From assembly GCF_003002025.1 (NCBI RefSeq), contig NZ_PVZB01000010.1:62001-126000 (forward strand): a DNA stretch of 64,000 nt, written 5' to 3'. The position numbers were made by a program, and so were the translations under genes. The DNA is from Paraburkholderia sp. BL25I1N1. GTDB taxonomy: Bacteria; Pseudomonadota; Gammaproteobacteria; Burkholderiales; Burkholderiaceae. The notes beneath the pieces are model-generated. The model made no database searches. It was not told the origin of the DNA and worked only from the letters and a program-made list of their open reading frames with translations. This document shows positions 43,297 through 52,245 of this stretch, piece after piece; positions within the stretch are counted from its first letter, which is position 1, and each line of letters opens with the position of its first letter.

Positions 43297-44121
43297 ATGA
43301 GCAAAGCCCTGCCGCCGTCTTCCGCCGTTCCCGTCAGCGCCGAACCGGCCCCGGACAAACCGGGCGACTCGTATGTGCAGTCGTTCGCGCGCGGGCTCGC
43401 GGTGATCCGTGCGTTCGACGCCACGCGCCCCGAACAGACGCTGACCGACGTCGCCGCCGCCACCGGCCTCACGCGCGCCGGCGCACGCCGTATTTTGCTG
43501 ACCCTGCAGACGCTCGGTTATGTGGAGGCCGAAGGCCGCCTGTTCCGCCTCACGCCGAAGATCCTCGATCTGGGCTTCGCGTATCTGACCTCCATGCCGT
43601 TCTGGAACCTCGCCGAGCCGGTGATGGAACAACTGTCCGCGCAGGTTCACGAGAGCGTCTCGGCTGCCGTGCTCGATCGCACCGAGATCGTCTACGTGCT
43701 GCGCGTGCCGACCCACAAGATCATGACGATCAACCTGTCGATCGGCAGCCGCTTGCCGGCCTACTGCACGTCGATGGGCCGCGTGCTGCTGGCCTCGCTC
43801 GACGACGAAGCGCTCGACGCGACGCTGGGCTCGACGCCGCTCTACGCGCACACGCCGCGCACGGTCACCGACAAGGAAGAGTTGAAGAAACTGATCGCGC
43901 AGGTGCGCCGCCAGGGCTGGGCGATCGTCGATCAGGAACTGGAAGGCGGTTTGATTTCGCTGTCCGCGCCGATCCGCAATCGCCAGGGACGCGTGATCGC
44001 CGCGATGAATATCAGCGGCAATGCGCAGCGCAATTCCGGCAAGCAGATGGTGAAGGCGTTTCTGGAACCGTTGCAGCAGGCCGCGCAAACCGTCTCGGAG
44101 ATGGTGGCGCGGCGCGGGTAA
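43297..44121 (+). CDS. IclR family regulator of the PcaR/PcaU/PobR type
   Basis: A 274-residue regulator. The N-terminal helix-turn-helix (TLTDVAAATGLTRAGARRIL, then LQTLGYVE) is followed by RLTPKILDLGFAYL and the IclR effector domain with STSMGR-like YCTSMGRVLLA. QSFARGLAVIRAFDATRPE at 28-46 is characteristic of the beta-ketoadipate regulators. It may control pcaF or an aromatic pathway elsewhere; no pca or pob genes are adjacent. It is divergent from the FadR-type gene. Confidence 0.88.
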   Translation: MSKALPPSSAVPVSAEPAPDKPGDSYVQSFARGLAVIRAFDATRPEQTLTDVAAATGLTRAGARRILLTLQTLGYVEAEGRLFRLTPKILDLGFAYLTSMPFWNLAEPVMEQLSAQVHESVSAAVLDRTEIVYVLRVPTHKIMTINLSIGSRLPAYCTSMGRVLLASLDDEALDATLGSTPLYAHTPRTVTDKEELKKLIAQVRRQGWAIVDQELEGGLISLSAPIRNRQGRVIAAMNISGNAQRNSGKQMVKAFLEPLQQAAQTVSEMVARRG

Positions 44122-44173
44122 GCGCGGCGGCGGCGGGCGTCGCGCCATGGCGGCGCCCTGTTCGAGCAAGCAA

Positions 44174-45475
44174 TCAATCGATCGGCTTGTCCGCGGTTTC
44201 CTTCAGCATCGAGACCGCGATCAGCGACACCACGACGCACGCCGCCACATAACCGGCCGGCGCCAGCTTGCTGCCGGTCAGCTTGATCAGCCACGTGGCG
44301 ACGAGTTGCGCGGTCCCGCCGAACACGCACACGCTCAACGCATACGCGATCGAAATGCCGGTGGCGCGCACGCGCCGCGGAAACGACTCGCACATCAAGG
44401 CGAATTCCGACGCCGAACCCATGGAGTAAAACAGCAGCATCAGCGCGGTCAGCGACATGATGACGGGCAACTGCGGAAAGCGGTTGATCAGCATGAAGGC
44501 CGGAAACAGCAGCAGCACCAGCACGCCGCGTCCGAACAGGATCGGCCGCTTTCGGCTGCCGATGCGATCCGACAGCATGCCGAATAGCGGACACGTGATC
44601 AGCATCACGAAACCCGAGGCGACGCCGACCAGCATCGACAGCGACATCGGCAGGCCGAGCGTGTGGATTGCGTAGGTCGGCATGTAGAAGGTCAGGATGT
44701 AGGTCGAGACCGTGCCGCCCATCACCGTCAGCGTGATCAGGATGAGCGGGCGCACATGCCTGGTGAAGAGTTCGTGCAGCACGCCGCGTTCGATCGCGTG
44801 GCCGTGCGCGCTGGCGGCGTCGTCAGCCAGACGGCGGCGCAGATACATGCCGACCGGCGCGATCAGCACGCCGAGCAGGAACGGAATGCGCCAACCCCAG
44901 CTTTCCAGCGAGTCTTTCGGCAACGCGCCGGACAGCGCCGCCGCGATGCCCGAGCCCATCAGCGCCGCGCCGCCCTGCGTGGCCAGTTGCCAGCTTGCGC
45001 GAAAACCGCGCCGCGTGCCGCCGCCCTGTTCGAGCAGCGTGGAAGTGGCCGCGCCGAACTCTCCGCCTTGCGAGAAACCTTGCACGAGCCGCGCGAACAC
45101 GATCAGCAAAGGTGCGGCCAAACCGATCTGCGCATAGGTCGGCGCGATTGCGATCAGGCCGGTGCTCACCGCCATCAGCATGATGGTCAGATTGAGCGCG
45201 GCTTTGCGGCCCTTGCGGTCCGCGTACACGCCGAGCATGACGCTGCCGAGCGGCCGCGTGATGAAGCCCGCCGCGAACGTCGCCACCGACAACAGCAACG
45301 ACGTGGTCGGATCCGCCGACGGGAAGTACAGCTTACCGATGATCACGGCAAAAAAACCGTACACGGTGAAGTCGAAGAACTCAAGCCAGTTGCCGATCAC
45401 GGCGGCAGCGATCGCGCCTCGGCTGGTGGTCCGGCTCGCCGCCGCGGCATGGCTCGCATCGGTCGTGGTACTCAT
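44174..45475 (-). CDS. MFS transporter of the metabolite:H+ symporter (MHS) type
   Basis: A 433-residue carrier with 12 predicted helices. AAVIGNWLEFFDFTVYGFFA at the start, GSVMLGVYADRKGRKAAL, and GFSQGGEFGAATSTLLEQ are MHS signatures shared with proline/betaine, alpha-ketoglutarate and citrate carriers. It lies 63 bp downstream of the M20 amidohydrolase gene, so it may import the amidohydrolase substrate, for example an N-acyl amino acid. Confidence 0.9.
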   Translation of the reverse strand: MSTTTDASHAAAASRTTSRGAIAAAVIGNWLEFFDFTVYGFFAVIIGKLYFPSADPTTSLLLSVATFAAGFITRPLGSVMLGVYADRKGRKAALNLTIMLMAVSTGLIAIAPTYAQIGLAAPLLIVFARLVQGFSQGGEFGAATSTLLEQGGGTRRGFRASWQLATQGGAALMGSGIAAALSGALPKDSLESWGWRIPFLLGVLIAPVGMYLRRRLADDAASAHGHAIERGVLHELFTRHVRPLILITLTVMGGTVSTYILTFYMPTYAIHTLGLPMSLSMLVGVASGFVMLITCPLFGMLSDRIGSRKRPILFGRGVLVLLLFPAFMLINRFPQLPVIMSLTALMLLFYSMGSASEFALMCESFPRRVRATGISIAYALSVCVFGGTAQLVATWLIKLTGSKLAPAGYVAACVVVSLIAVSMLKETADKPID

Positions 45476-45538
45476 CGCGTGGTCTTCCTCGTTGTTATGG
45501 TTGTAAGGCTTGACTAGGGCGCGGCTCGCCGCGGCGGA

Positions 45539-46729
45539 TCACTGGCCCAGATAGCGCTCCACCAGCCGCGTCCAGAACGCCGCGCCGACCGGCAGATTGC
45601 GGTCGTTGAAGTCGTAGTGCGGGTTGTGCACCATGCAGCCGTCTTCCCCTGCGCCGTTGCCGATGCGCAGAAACGTGCCCGGCCGCTTCTGCAGCATGAA
45701 GGCGAAGTCTTCGCTACCCATCAGGATCTCGGTTTGCGCGACCACCTTGTCGTCGCCGACCAGTTCGCGCGCCACTTCCACCGCGAAATCCGTTTCGGCA
45801 TCCGAATTGACCACCACCGGATAGCCTTCGATATATTCCACGATCGCCTTGCCGCCATAGCTCGCGGCCTGCGATTCAGCGAGTTCGATAATTCGCTTCT
45901 TCAGCAGCGCGCGCACCTCGGGACTGAACGAACGCACGCTCAGTTCCAGCTTCGCACTGCTCGAAATCACGTTGTTCGCGGTGCCCGCATGCATCGAGCC
46001 GACCGTCACCACCGCCGGCTGCGACGGATCGACGTTGCGCGCGACGATCGTCTGCAATGCCATCACGATGCTCGCCGCCACCACGACCGGATCGACCGTC
46101 AGATGCGGACGCGCGGCGTGGCCGCCGACGCCTTCGATCGTGATGATCGCCTTGTCGCCCGCCGACATGAACGGCCCTTTACGGAACAACAGCACGCCCG
46201 GCTCCTCGCCGGGATGGTTGTGCACGCCGAACACGGCGTCGCAGGGAAAGCGCTCGAACAGGCCGTCGTTGATCATCTTCAGCGCGCCGCTGTCGATGCC
46301 GCTCTCCTCGGCCGGTTGAAAGTACAGATGCACCGTACCCGAAAAATTGCGCGTGGCCGCGAGGCGTTGCGCGGCGCCGAGCAGCATCGTCGTGTGGCCG
46401 TCGTGGCCGCATGCGTGCATCTTGCCGTGCGTGCCGCTCGCATACGGCAGGCCCGTCTGCTCGATGATCGGCAGCGCGTCCATGTCGGCGCGAATGCCGA
46501 TACTGCGCTTGCCGTCGCCCACTTTCAGCGTGCCCACCACACCCGTCTGGCCGACGCCGCGCGTGACCTGCCAGCCCCATTGCTCGAGCTTGTCCGCGAC
46601 CAGCGCGCTCGTCTGGTGTTCCTCGTAGGCCAGTTCCGGATGATGGTGAATATGATGGCGAATCTCGCGCAGGCTTTCGGCGGCGGGCGCCAGGTCGGAC
46701 ACTTCGGTAAAACGCGCGGCTTCGCTCAT
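45539..46729 (-). CDS. M20D family amidohydrolase (hippurate hydrolase-like)
   Basis: A 396-residue metal-dependent amidohydrolase. Metal and catalytic positions are seen in RADMDALPI, GKMHACGHDGHTTMLLG, FQPAEESG and the C-terminal EILMGSEDFAFM with MVHNPHYDFND. A dimerisation domain (about 185-300) has VGGHAARPHLTVDP. The family splits hippurate, N-acetyl amino acids, indole-acetyl-alanine or similar amides. Together with the MHS carrier and the divergent LysR gene it makes a small uptake-and-hydrolysis unit; substrate unknown. Confidence 0.9.
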   Translation of the reverse strand: MSEAARFTEVSDLAPAAESLREIRHHIHHHPELAYEEHQTSALVADKLEQWGWQVTRGVGQTGVVGTLKVGDGKRSIGIRADMDALPIIEQTGLPYASGTHGKMHACGHDGHTTMLLGAAQRLAATRNFSGTVHLYFQPAEESGIDSGALKMINDGLFERFPCDAVFGVHNHPGEEPGVLLFRKGPFMSAGDKAIITIEGVGGHAARPHLTVDPVVVAASIVMALQTIVARNVDPSQPAVVTVGSMHAGTANNVISSSAKLELSVRSFSPEVRALLKKRIIELAESQAASYGGKAIVEYIEGYPVVVNSDAETDFAVEVARELVGDDKVVAQTEILMGSEDFAFMLQKRPGTFLRIGNGAGEDGCMVHNPHYDFNDRNLPVGAAFWTRLVERYLGQ

Positions 46730-46863
46730 CTCCAGGGCTCCAAGGATTCATGGCCGCATCAAAACGCGGCAAACAGGCGAGCACTATAGCCACGCCGTTT
46801 TGTTCGAATAAGATGCTGTTTTTTTCACCCCGATTAACAAGCGTTATATACGGGATTACCCCA

Positions 46864-47772
46864 ATGAAACCGCAGCAGTTGCAAGCGTTCGTGGCCGCCG
46901 CCCATCACCGCAGTCTGCGCGCCGCCGCGCGCGAGCTCGGCGTGACGCAACCGGCCGTCACGCATACGATCCGCGAGCTCGAAAGCGCGTTGAATGCCGA
47001 GCTGATGGTGCGCAGCGTACGCGGCATCGAATTGACGGCATGCGGGCTCGCGCTGCTGCCGCGCGCCGAGCAGTTGCTCGGCGACATGCGGCGTACGGTC
47101 GAAGCGGTCGAACAGGTCAAGGGAGAACTGGCCGGCAGGGTCAGCGTGGGCACCATGCCGTCGATCGCGCTCACAGCGCTGCCGCACGCGGTCTCGAAGT
47201 TTCGCCTCGCGATGCCGCTGGTCAATCTGCACCTGGAGGAGGTGACGATCCCGGCCGCCGTCGCGCGTTTGCGCAACGGCGCGCTGGATATCGCGGCGAT
47301 CCATCATGTGCAGGCGCTGGACAGCGATCTGGTGCAGGCGCCGCTGTACTCGACGCAGTTCGTCGTCGCCATGCGCGCCGGACATCCGCTGGCCAATGTG
47401 ACGCGCCTGCATGAGTTGCTCGACGCGGAGTGGATCGTGACCGTGGGTGCCGATCACTTCCCGCACAGCGTGATGATGGCCATGTTTGCCGCGCACGGCT
47501 TGCCGGTGCCGAAGCGGCTGGTACGTGCGCCGTCGTCGTTCGCGGTGACTCTAGGACTGGTGTCGCAAACCGACGTGATCGGCTGCTTCACGCGGCCGCT
47601 TGCGCAGATGGTCGCGCCGCTCGGCATCCGCGTCGCGCAGATCGAAGAGGCGCTGCCGAACTACGATCTCAGCATCATTTCGCGGCGCGGCCTGCTGCCG
47701 ACGCCGGCCGTGCTGCAGTTCGTGTCGTGCCTGCAGGATGCGACACGGGAGAACATGGCGACAGCAGGATAG
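46864..47772 (+). CDS. LysR family transcriptional regulator
   Basis: A 302-residue regulator. The helix-turn-helix spans 1-60 (MKPQQLQAFVAAAHHRSLRA, then LGVTQPAVTHTIRELESAL) and the effector domain about 90-295 (VSVGTMPSIALTALPHAVSK). It is divergent from the M20 amidohydrolase gene with a 134-bp gap and is its likely regulator. The ATG at 46864 is preferred because the domain starts there and a longer reading frame upstream is non-homologous. Confidence 0.93.
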   Translation: MKPQQLQAFVAAAHHRSLRAAARELGVTQPAVTHTIRELESALNAELMVRSVRGIELTACGLALLPRAEQLLGDMRRTVEAVEQVKGELAGRVSVGTMPSIALTALPHAVSKFRLAMPLVNLHLEEVTIPAAVARLRNGALDIAAIHHVQALDSDLVQAPLYSTQFVVAMRAGHPLANVTRLHELLDAEWIVTVGADHFPHSVMMAMFAAHGLPVPKRLVRAPSSFAVTLGLVSQTDVIGCFTRPLAQMVAPLGIRVAQIEEALPNYDLSIISRRGLLPTPAVLQFVSCLQDATRENMATAG

Positions 47773-47778
47773 TACGGC

Positions 47779-48333
47779 TTACTGAACGTCGGCTTCCGCC
47801 TTTAAAAACGCAATCAACTCATGTCCCGCTTCGTCGAGCGCGCCGGAATTGTCGATCGTGGTGCAGCGCACGCCGTCCGGCAACGAGAACGGCGCGCGGC
47901 GCGCGAGCCGCGCCGCGACCTGTTCCGCCGACTCACGCGCCCGCGCGCCGAGGCGGGCTTCGAGAATGTGAGGCGCGGCGTCCACGTGCACCACTTCTGT
48001 GTGCGGATAGCGCGCCAGCACGTGCTGCAAATGCTGCCGTGAGCCGTTGACGACCACCGTGCAGCCGCGTGCAAGCCACGCATCGAGTTCGACACCGATG
48101 CCATAGCGCAGCGAATGGCTCGACCATTCGAGCGCGAACAGGCCGAGCACGGAACGCGCCGCGAACTCTTCGACGCTCAATGCCACATGCGCCTCGCCGT
48201 TGCCGCTCGGCCGCGTGATGTAGCGATGCGCGAACAGAATCGGCTCGCCCATCAGGTGCTTGCGCGCGAACTCCAGCAACGAATCCTTGCCCGCGCCGGA
48301 CGGCCCCATTACGTAGATCAAGCGACCTGTCAT
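47779..48333 (-). CDS. phnN: Ribose 1,5-bisphosphate phosphokinase
   Basis: A 184-residue P-loop kinase with GPSGAGKDSLL near the N-terminus and the guanylate-kinase-like RYITRP and VVVNGSRQHL segments typical of PhnN. It converts ribose 1,5-bisphosphate, formed by C-P lyase action, to PRPP. Its start overlaps nothing but lies 2 bp after the DUF1045 stop, so it ends the phnF-DUF1045-phnN operon. The in-frame sequence upstream of 48333 belongs to the neighbour. Confidence 0.93.
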   Translation of the reverse strand: MTGRLIYVMGPSGAGKDSLLEFARKHLMGEPILFAHRYITRPSGNGEAHVALSVEEFAARSVLGLFALEWSSHSLRYGIGVELDAWLARGCTVVVNGSRQHLQHVLARYPHTEVVHVDAAPHILEARLGARARESAEQVAARLARRAPFSLPDGVRCTTIDNSGALDEAGHELIAFLKAEADVQ

Positions 48334-48335
48334 TG

Positions 48336-49058
48336 TTATTTCACCTCGCCGGTCTGAAACGGCACGCGCTGCCACAACACGAACGGTTCACCAGGCGCCG
48401 GTTCGACGAAGAGCGCCGCCTGATCGACCAGCAGCGGTCCGAGCGCGGGCGTTCGCGCTCGCCACCATGCGACCAGCGTGGCGCGCTCCTCGGCATCGGC
48501 GAGTGAACTGGAGAGCGTCATATGAAAACGGAATTCGTCGAACACGTATGGATAACCCCATTCGATCAGCAACGCACGTTGCCGTTCGCTCAATGGGGCC
48601 GCGAGACGCCGCGCCAGATCGACGGCGGACTGCGGCGCGCGCAAGCTGCCGAGCGTTTGCAACGCGCTCGCGGCCACGGCGCGGATGCCGGCCTCACCTT
48701 GCGCATCGGCCGGCCGCAACGCAACAAAGTCGCCGAGCGTCGCGGCTTCCACCGGCAACGCAAATGCGCCTTGCGTCCGTGCCCACTCACGCGTGGCTTG
48801 CAATACATGTGCCTGCGTCACGCCGTCGGCGAGTCGAAACGGCGCGACCAGTGTGCCGTGCCAGCCGTACCGGCGCGGTGCTTCGGTCAGCTCGACGAGT
48901 GGACGTGCGAGATCCGACGGTTGCGGCACCTCGCACCGTTCGCCGCTTTCCGCGTCGCGCGCGAGCCATTCCGACCCGGCCCGCCACCACGCCGATTCGC
49001 GCGACGGGGCGTAGTACACGGCAAAACGAGCCTCGGCGCTCCATTGCACGCCGCTCAT
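48336..49058 (-). CDS. DUF1045 family 2H phosphoesterase-like protein of phosphonate operons
   Basis: A 240-residue protein with the two HxT motifs of the 2H phosphoesterase superfamily: HGTLVAPF near 64 and FHMTLSSS near 175. It matches the DUF1045 group found almost only beside phn genes. By superfamily analogy and because phnP is missing here, it may open cyclic ribose phosphate made by C-P lyase, a job otherwise done by PhnP; that is inference. Its ATG overlaps the phnF stop by 4 bp (ATGA). Confidence 0.85.
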   Translation of the reverse strand: MSGVQWSAEARFAVYYAPSRESAWWRAGSEWLARDAESGERCEVPQPSDLARPLVELTEAPRRYGWHGTLVAPFRLADGVTQAHVLQATREWARTQGAFALPVEAATLGDFVALRPADAQGEAGIRAVAASALQTLGSLRAPQSAVDLARRLAAPLSERQRALLIEWGYPYVFDEFRFHMTLSSSLADAEERATLVAWWRARTPALGPLLVDQAALFVEPAPGEPFVLWQRVPFQTGEVK

Positions 49059-49813
49059 AGGTCGTGCTCCACCAGCAGTTGCACGCGATCCGCGGCGAAG
49101 TGCGTGAAGCCGTATTTGACGGGCGTGCCTTGCAGATCGACATCGACGTTCTCGACCCACAGCACCGGTTGCTGGCGGTTGATATTCAACCGCCGCGCCA
49201 CCTCCGGTTCGGGCAGCACACTGCCGATGCGGCTCCACTTGCGCAAATAATCGTTCACGCCGAATTCCGCCATGGCCTTGGTGATGCCGCCGGTGCGCTC
49301 CAGCACTTGCGGCAGGTCAGCGAAACGCGCCGCGGGATACCAGTTGCGCGCGAACGTGAGCGGCACGCCGTCGGATTCATGCAGCGATTCGATCCGGTAG
49401 ACCGATGCACCGGCTCGCAGACTCAACGCCTTCGCGACGCTCGGCTCGGCCTTCACGCGCGCGGCCGACAACATCGTGCCCGCCGCCGCGTGATGCTGCT
49501 GGCGCAAGTTTTCTGTAAACCGCGTGCGGCGGCCAATCGTGTAGTCGATGGCGCCGGGTTGCACGAAGGTGCCGCGCCCCTGCTCGACGCTGACGAGGCC
49601 CAATGCGGCAAGACCCAGCATGGCCCGGCGCACGGTATGCCGGTTCACGTCGAAGCGTTTGGCCAGTTCGCCCTCGCTCGGCAGGCGCCCTTCTTCGCCA
49701 AATCCGCTGGCGGCGATTTCCGCCGCCAGGATCTGCTCGATCTGTCGCCAGACGGCAACGCCCGCGCCGCGTTCGAGCATCGTGCCCGGCGTCGCGTTGT
49801 CGGTCGATGTCAT
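49055..49813 (-). CDS. phnF: PhnF, GntR/HutC-type regulator of phosphonate genes
   Basis: A 252-residue regulator. The winged helix-turn-helix (LPSEGELAKRFDVNRHTVRR, then VSVEQGRGTFV) covers about 15-85 and a UTRA effector domain about 100-245 (ESLHESDGVPLTFARNWYPA, then NINRQQPVLWVENVDVDLQG). It is divergent from phnG and first of its own operon. A palindrome with GTCTAGAC in the gap is the expected type of HutC-family binding site. Confidence 0.93.
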   Translation of the reverse strand: MTSTDNATPGTMLERGAGVAVWRQIEQILAAEIAASGFGEEGRLPSEGELAKRFDVNRHTVRRAMLGLAALGLVSVEQGRGTFVQPGAIDYTIGRRTRFTENLRQQHHAAAGTMLSAARVKAEPSVAKALSLRAGASVYRIESLHESDGVPLTFARNWYPAARFADLPQVLERTGGITKAMAEFGVNDYLRKWSRIGSVLPEPEVARRLNINRQQPVLWVENVDVDLQGTPVKYGFTHFAADRVQLLVEHDL

Positions 49814-49927
49814 GGTGCTGTCATTCCCCTGGGTTCAAATATTCGCTATCACGTGCATTGTAGTGCGCAAGCCGTGATGGAAATATGAAACGGCTTTTAT
49901 GCGCTACACGGCTCGACAAGCATACCC

Positions 49928-49947
49928 CTAAACGTCTAGACGTTTAG
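49928..49947. promoter_or_regulatory. 20-bp palindrome, probable PhnF operator
   Basis: CTAAACGTCTAGACGTTTAG is a perfect 20-bp palindrome, 47 bp before the phnG ATG and 114 bp from phnF. Its core GTCTAGAC is that of known GntR/HutC-family operators (NagR/YvoA and PhnF type). Binding here could repress phnG-M and phnF together. Confidence 0.75.
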
Positions 49948-49994
49948 ATGAATAGATGGTCAAATGTCTACTCGCTGGATCAACAGGAATTTCG

Positions 49995-50492
49995 ATGAGT
50001 GCCACTTCCGCCTCGCCTGCTTCCGCTCCGCCATCGGCTGTCCGGCGCGCATGGATGGCCGTGCTGGCGCGCACGCCGCGCGCCGATCTCGAAGCCGCGC
50101 TCGAACGCGCACTTCGGGACATCCCCACTCCCACGTATGACTGGCTGCGCCCGCCCGAGATCGGCCTCGCAATGGTGCGTGGGCGCGTCGGCGGCAGCGG
50201 CGATCCGTTCAATCTCGGCGAAGCCACGGTCACGCGCGCCACCTTGCGCCTGCGTGCTTCGGGCGACGCGGCCGCCGCCGTCGGCGTGGCATGTCATCTC
50301 GGCCGTGACCGCCGGCGCGCCGAACTGGCTGCGCTAGCAGACGCGCTCCTGCAAATGCCGGAGCATCACGCCGTCTTGCATAAGCAACTGATCGAGCCGT
50401 TTGCCGCGCAGGTGGCCGTGAAACGCGCCGGGCGGCAACAGGACGCCGCGGCCACGCGCGTCGAATTCTTCACGATGGTCCGGGGCGACTGA
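49995..50492 (+). CDS. phnG: C-P lyase core complex subunit PhnG
   Basis: A 165-residue subunit of the carbon-phosphorus lyase core complex. AVRRAWMAVLARTPRADLEA, PEIGLAMVRGRVGGSGDPFN and GEATVTRATLRL are PhnG features. In the PhnGHIJ complex it helps PhnI replace the adenine of ATP by a phosphonate. AGGA lies 7 bp before the ATG at 49995. It opens the phnGHIJKLM operon, overlapping phnH by 1 bp (TGATG). Confidence 0.93.
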   Translation: MSATSASPASAPPSAVRRAWMAVLARTPRADLEAALERALRDIPTPTYDWLRPPEIGLAMVRGRVGGSGDPFNLGEATVTRATLRLRASGDAAAAVGVACHLGRDRRRAELAALADALLQMPEHHAVLHKQLIEPFAAQVAVKRAGRQQDAAATRVEFFTMVRGD

Positions 50493-51103
50493 TGGAAAAC
50501 TCACAGATTGCATTGTCCGCTTTGACGCCGGGTTTCGCCGACCCGGTGCATGACACCCAGGCGGTGTTCCGCACCCTGCTCAACGCGCTGTCGCGGCCAG
50601 GCACGGTCGGTGTAGTCGAGAACGTGCTGCCCGAAGTGCGGGCCACGCGCGCAGAGCTTGCCGCCTTCGCGGCGTTGCTCGCACTCTGCGACTACGCGAC
50701 GCCCGTGTGGCTTGCGCAACGCGATACGGCCTTGGCCTCGGCACTGCGCTTTCATACGGGCGCGCCGCTCGTCGACGAACCGGGACACGCCGCATTCGCT
50801 TATATCCACGATGCCGGCGCGTTGCCGCCGTTGGACTGCTTCGCGCTCGGCGCGGCGGAATCGCCCGAGCAATCGGTCACTCTGCTGATTCGCGTCGAAG
50901 CGCTGACGGGCGGCGCGCCAGTCGTGCTGAGCGGCCCCGGCATCCAGCACACGGCCACGATCGAGCCGGTCGGCCTGCCCGAGCGTTTCTGGCGCGAACG
51001 CGCCACCCTCGCGCCGCTGTTTCCTTGTGGCGTGGACTGTTATCTCGTCTGCGGCGCGCGTCTGATCGGCCTGCCGCGCACAACTGAAGCGAAGGTGAAC
51101 TGA
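50492..51103 (+). CDS. phnH: C-P lyase core complex subunit PhnH
   Basis: A 203-residue PhnH. The start FADPVHDTQAVFRTLLNALS and the segment RPGTV are family hallmarks, and the late block GPGIQ with LPERFWRERATLAPLFPCGV is also typical. It dimerises in the core complex. Start and stop overlap its neighbours by 1 bp each (TGATG), so translation is coupled throughout. Confidence 0.94.
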   Translation: MENSQIALSALTPGFADPVHDTQAVFRTLLNALSRPGTVGVVENVLPEVRATRAELAAFAALLALCDYATPVWLAQRDTALASALRFHTGAPLVDEPGHAAFAYIHDAGALPPLDCFALGAAESPEQSVTLLIRVEALTGGAPVVLSGPGIQHTATIEPVGLPERFWRERATLAPLFPCGVDCYLVCGARLIGLPRTTEAKVN

Positions 51104-52245
51104 TGTACGTTGCCGTCAAGGGTGGAGAACGCGCGATCGAAGCGTCGTGGCGTCTGCTCGACAAGGCACGCCGCGGCGACATGCGGCTGGCCGAACTCAG
51201 CGTCGCGCAAATTCGCGAACAATTGCGCCTCGCGGTGGCGCGCGTGATGACCGAAGGCTCGGTCTACGACGAAGAACTCGCCGCGCTCGCCATCAAGCAG
51301 GCCGCCGGCGATCTGGTCGAAGCGATCTTCCTGCTGCGTGCATATCGCACCACACTGCCGCGCTTCGGCTACACGCGGCCGATCGATACCGAAGCGATGC
51401 AAACCGAGCGTCGCATTTCGGCGACCTTCAAGGACGTGCCCGGCGGCCAGCTGCTCGGCGCGACTTACGATTACACGCAGCGTCTGCTGGATTTCGCGTT
51501 GCTTGCTGAAGGCGATGCGGTAGCAAGCGTGGCTCCGTCGCCTTCGAATCAAGCCGCCGCAGTGCAAACAGAACCCATGCCGCGCGTCGTCAGCCTGCTC
51601 GACAAGGAAGGCTTGATCGAACAGGAACGTCCCACGCCGAACGCGCCGGAACCTGGCGACCTGTCGCGTGAGCCGCTCGCCTTTCCCGCGAGCCGCACCA
51701 CGCGCCTGCAAAATCTCGCGCGCGGCGACGAAGGCTTTCTGCTCGCGATGGGTTACGCCACGCAACGTGGCTACGCGAATTCGCATCCGTTCGCGGGCGA
51801 GATCCGCTTCGGCACGATCGCCGTGGAAATGGAACTCGACGAGCTAGGCGAAACGGTCGAAATCGGCGACATCGACATTACCGAATGCCAGATGATCAAC
51901 CAGTTCGCCGGCAGCGGCGAGGTGCCGCCGACGTTCACACAAGGCTACGGTCTCGCGTTCGGCCACTCGGAACGCAAGGCGATGGCGATGGCGCTCGTGG
52001 ACCGCGCCTTGCGCGCCGAAGAACTCGGCGAAACGCTTGCCTCGCCGACCCAGGATATCGAATTCATGCTCTCGCATAGCGATAACGTCGAAGCGTCCGG
52101 TTTCGTGCAGCATCTGAAGCTGCCGCATTACGTCGACTTTCAATCGGAGCTGGAACTCGTGCGCCGTTTGCGCGCGAAGCACGCCATGCAGAGCCAGCAA
52201 GAAGGCACGGATCAACCCAGCGGTCAGCAGGAGCAGGCAGCATGA
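51103..52245 (+). CDS. phnI: C-P lyase core complex subunit PhnI (nucleosidase)
   Basis: A 380-residue PhnI. It opens MYVAVKGGERAIEASWRLLD, and has the ITECQMINQFAG, TFTQGYGLAFGHSERKAMAM and HSDNVEASGFVQHLKLPHYV blocks of the family. With GHL-type partners it catalyses attack of the phosphonate on the ribose C1 of ATP, releasing adenine. It has a poorly conserved linker of about 45 residues near 150-195 rich in Pro and Glu. It overlaps phnJ by 4 bp. Confidence 0.94.
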   Translation: MYVAVKGGERAIEASWRLLDKARRGDMRLAELSVAQIREQLRLAVARVMTEGSVYDEELAALAIKQAAGDLVEAIFLLRAYRTTLPRFGYTRPIDTEAMQTERRISATFKDVPGGQLLGATYDYTQRLLDFALLAEGDAVASVAPSPSNQAAAVQTEPMPRVVSLLDKEGLIEQERPTPNAPEPGDLSREPLAFPASRTTRLQNLARGDEGFLLAMGYATQRGYANSHPFAGEIRFGTIAVEMELDELGETVEIGDIDITECQMINQFAGSGEVPPTFTQGYGLAFGHSERKAMAMALVDRALRAEELGETLASPTQDIEFMLSHSDNVEASGFVQHLKLPHYVDFQSELELVRRLRAKHAMQSQQEGTDQPSGQQEQAA

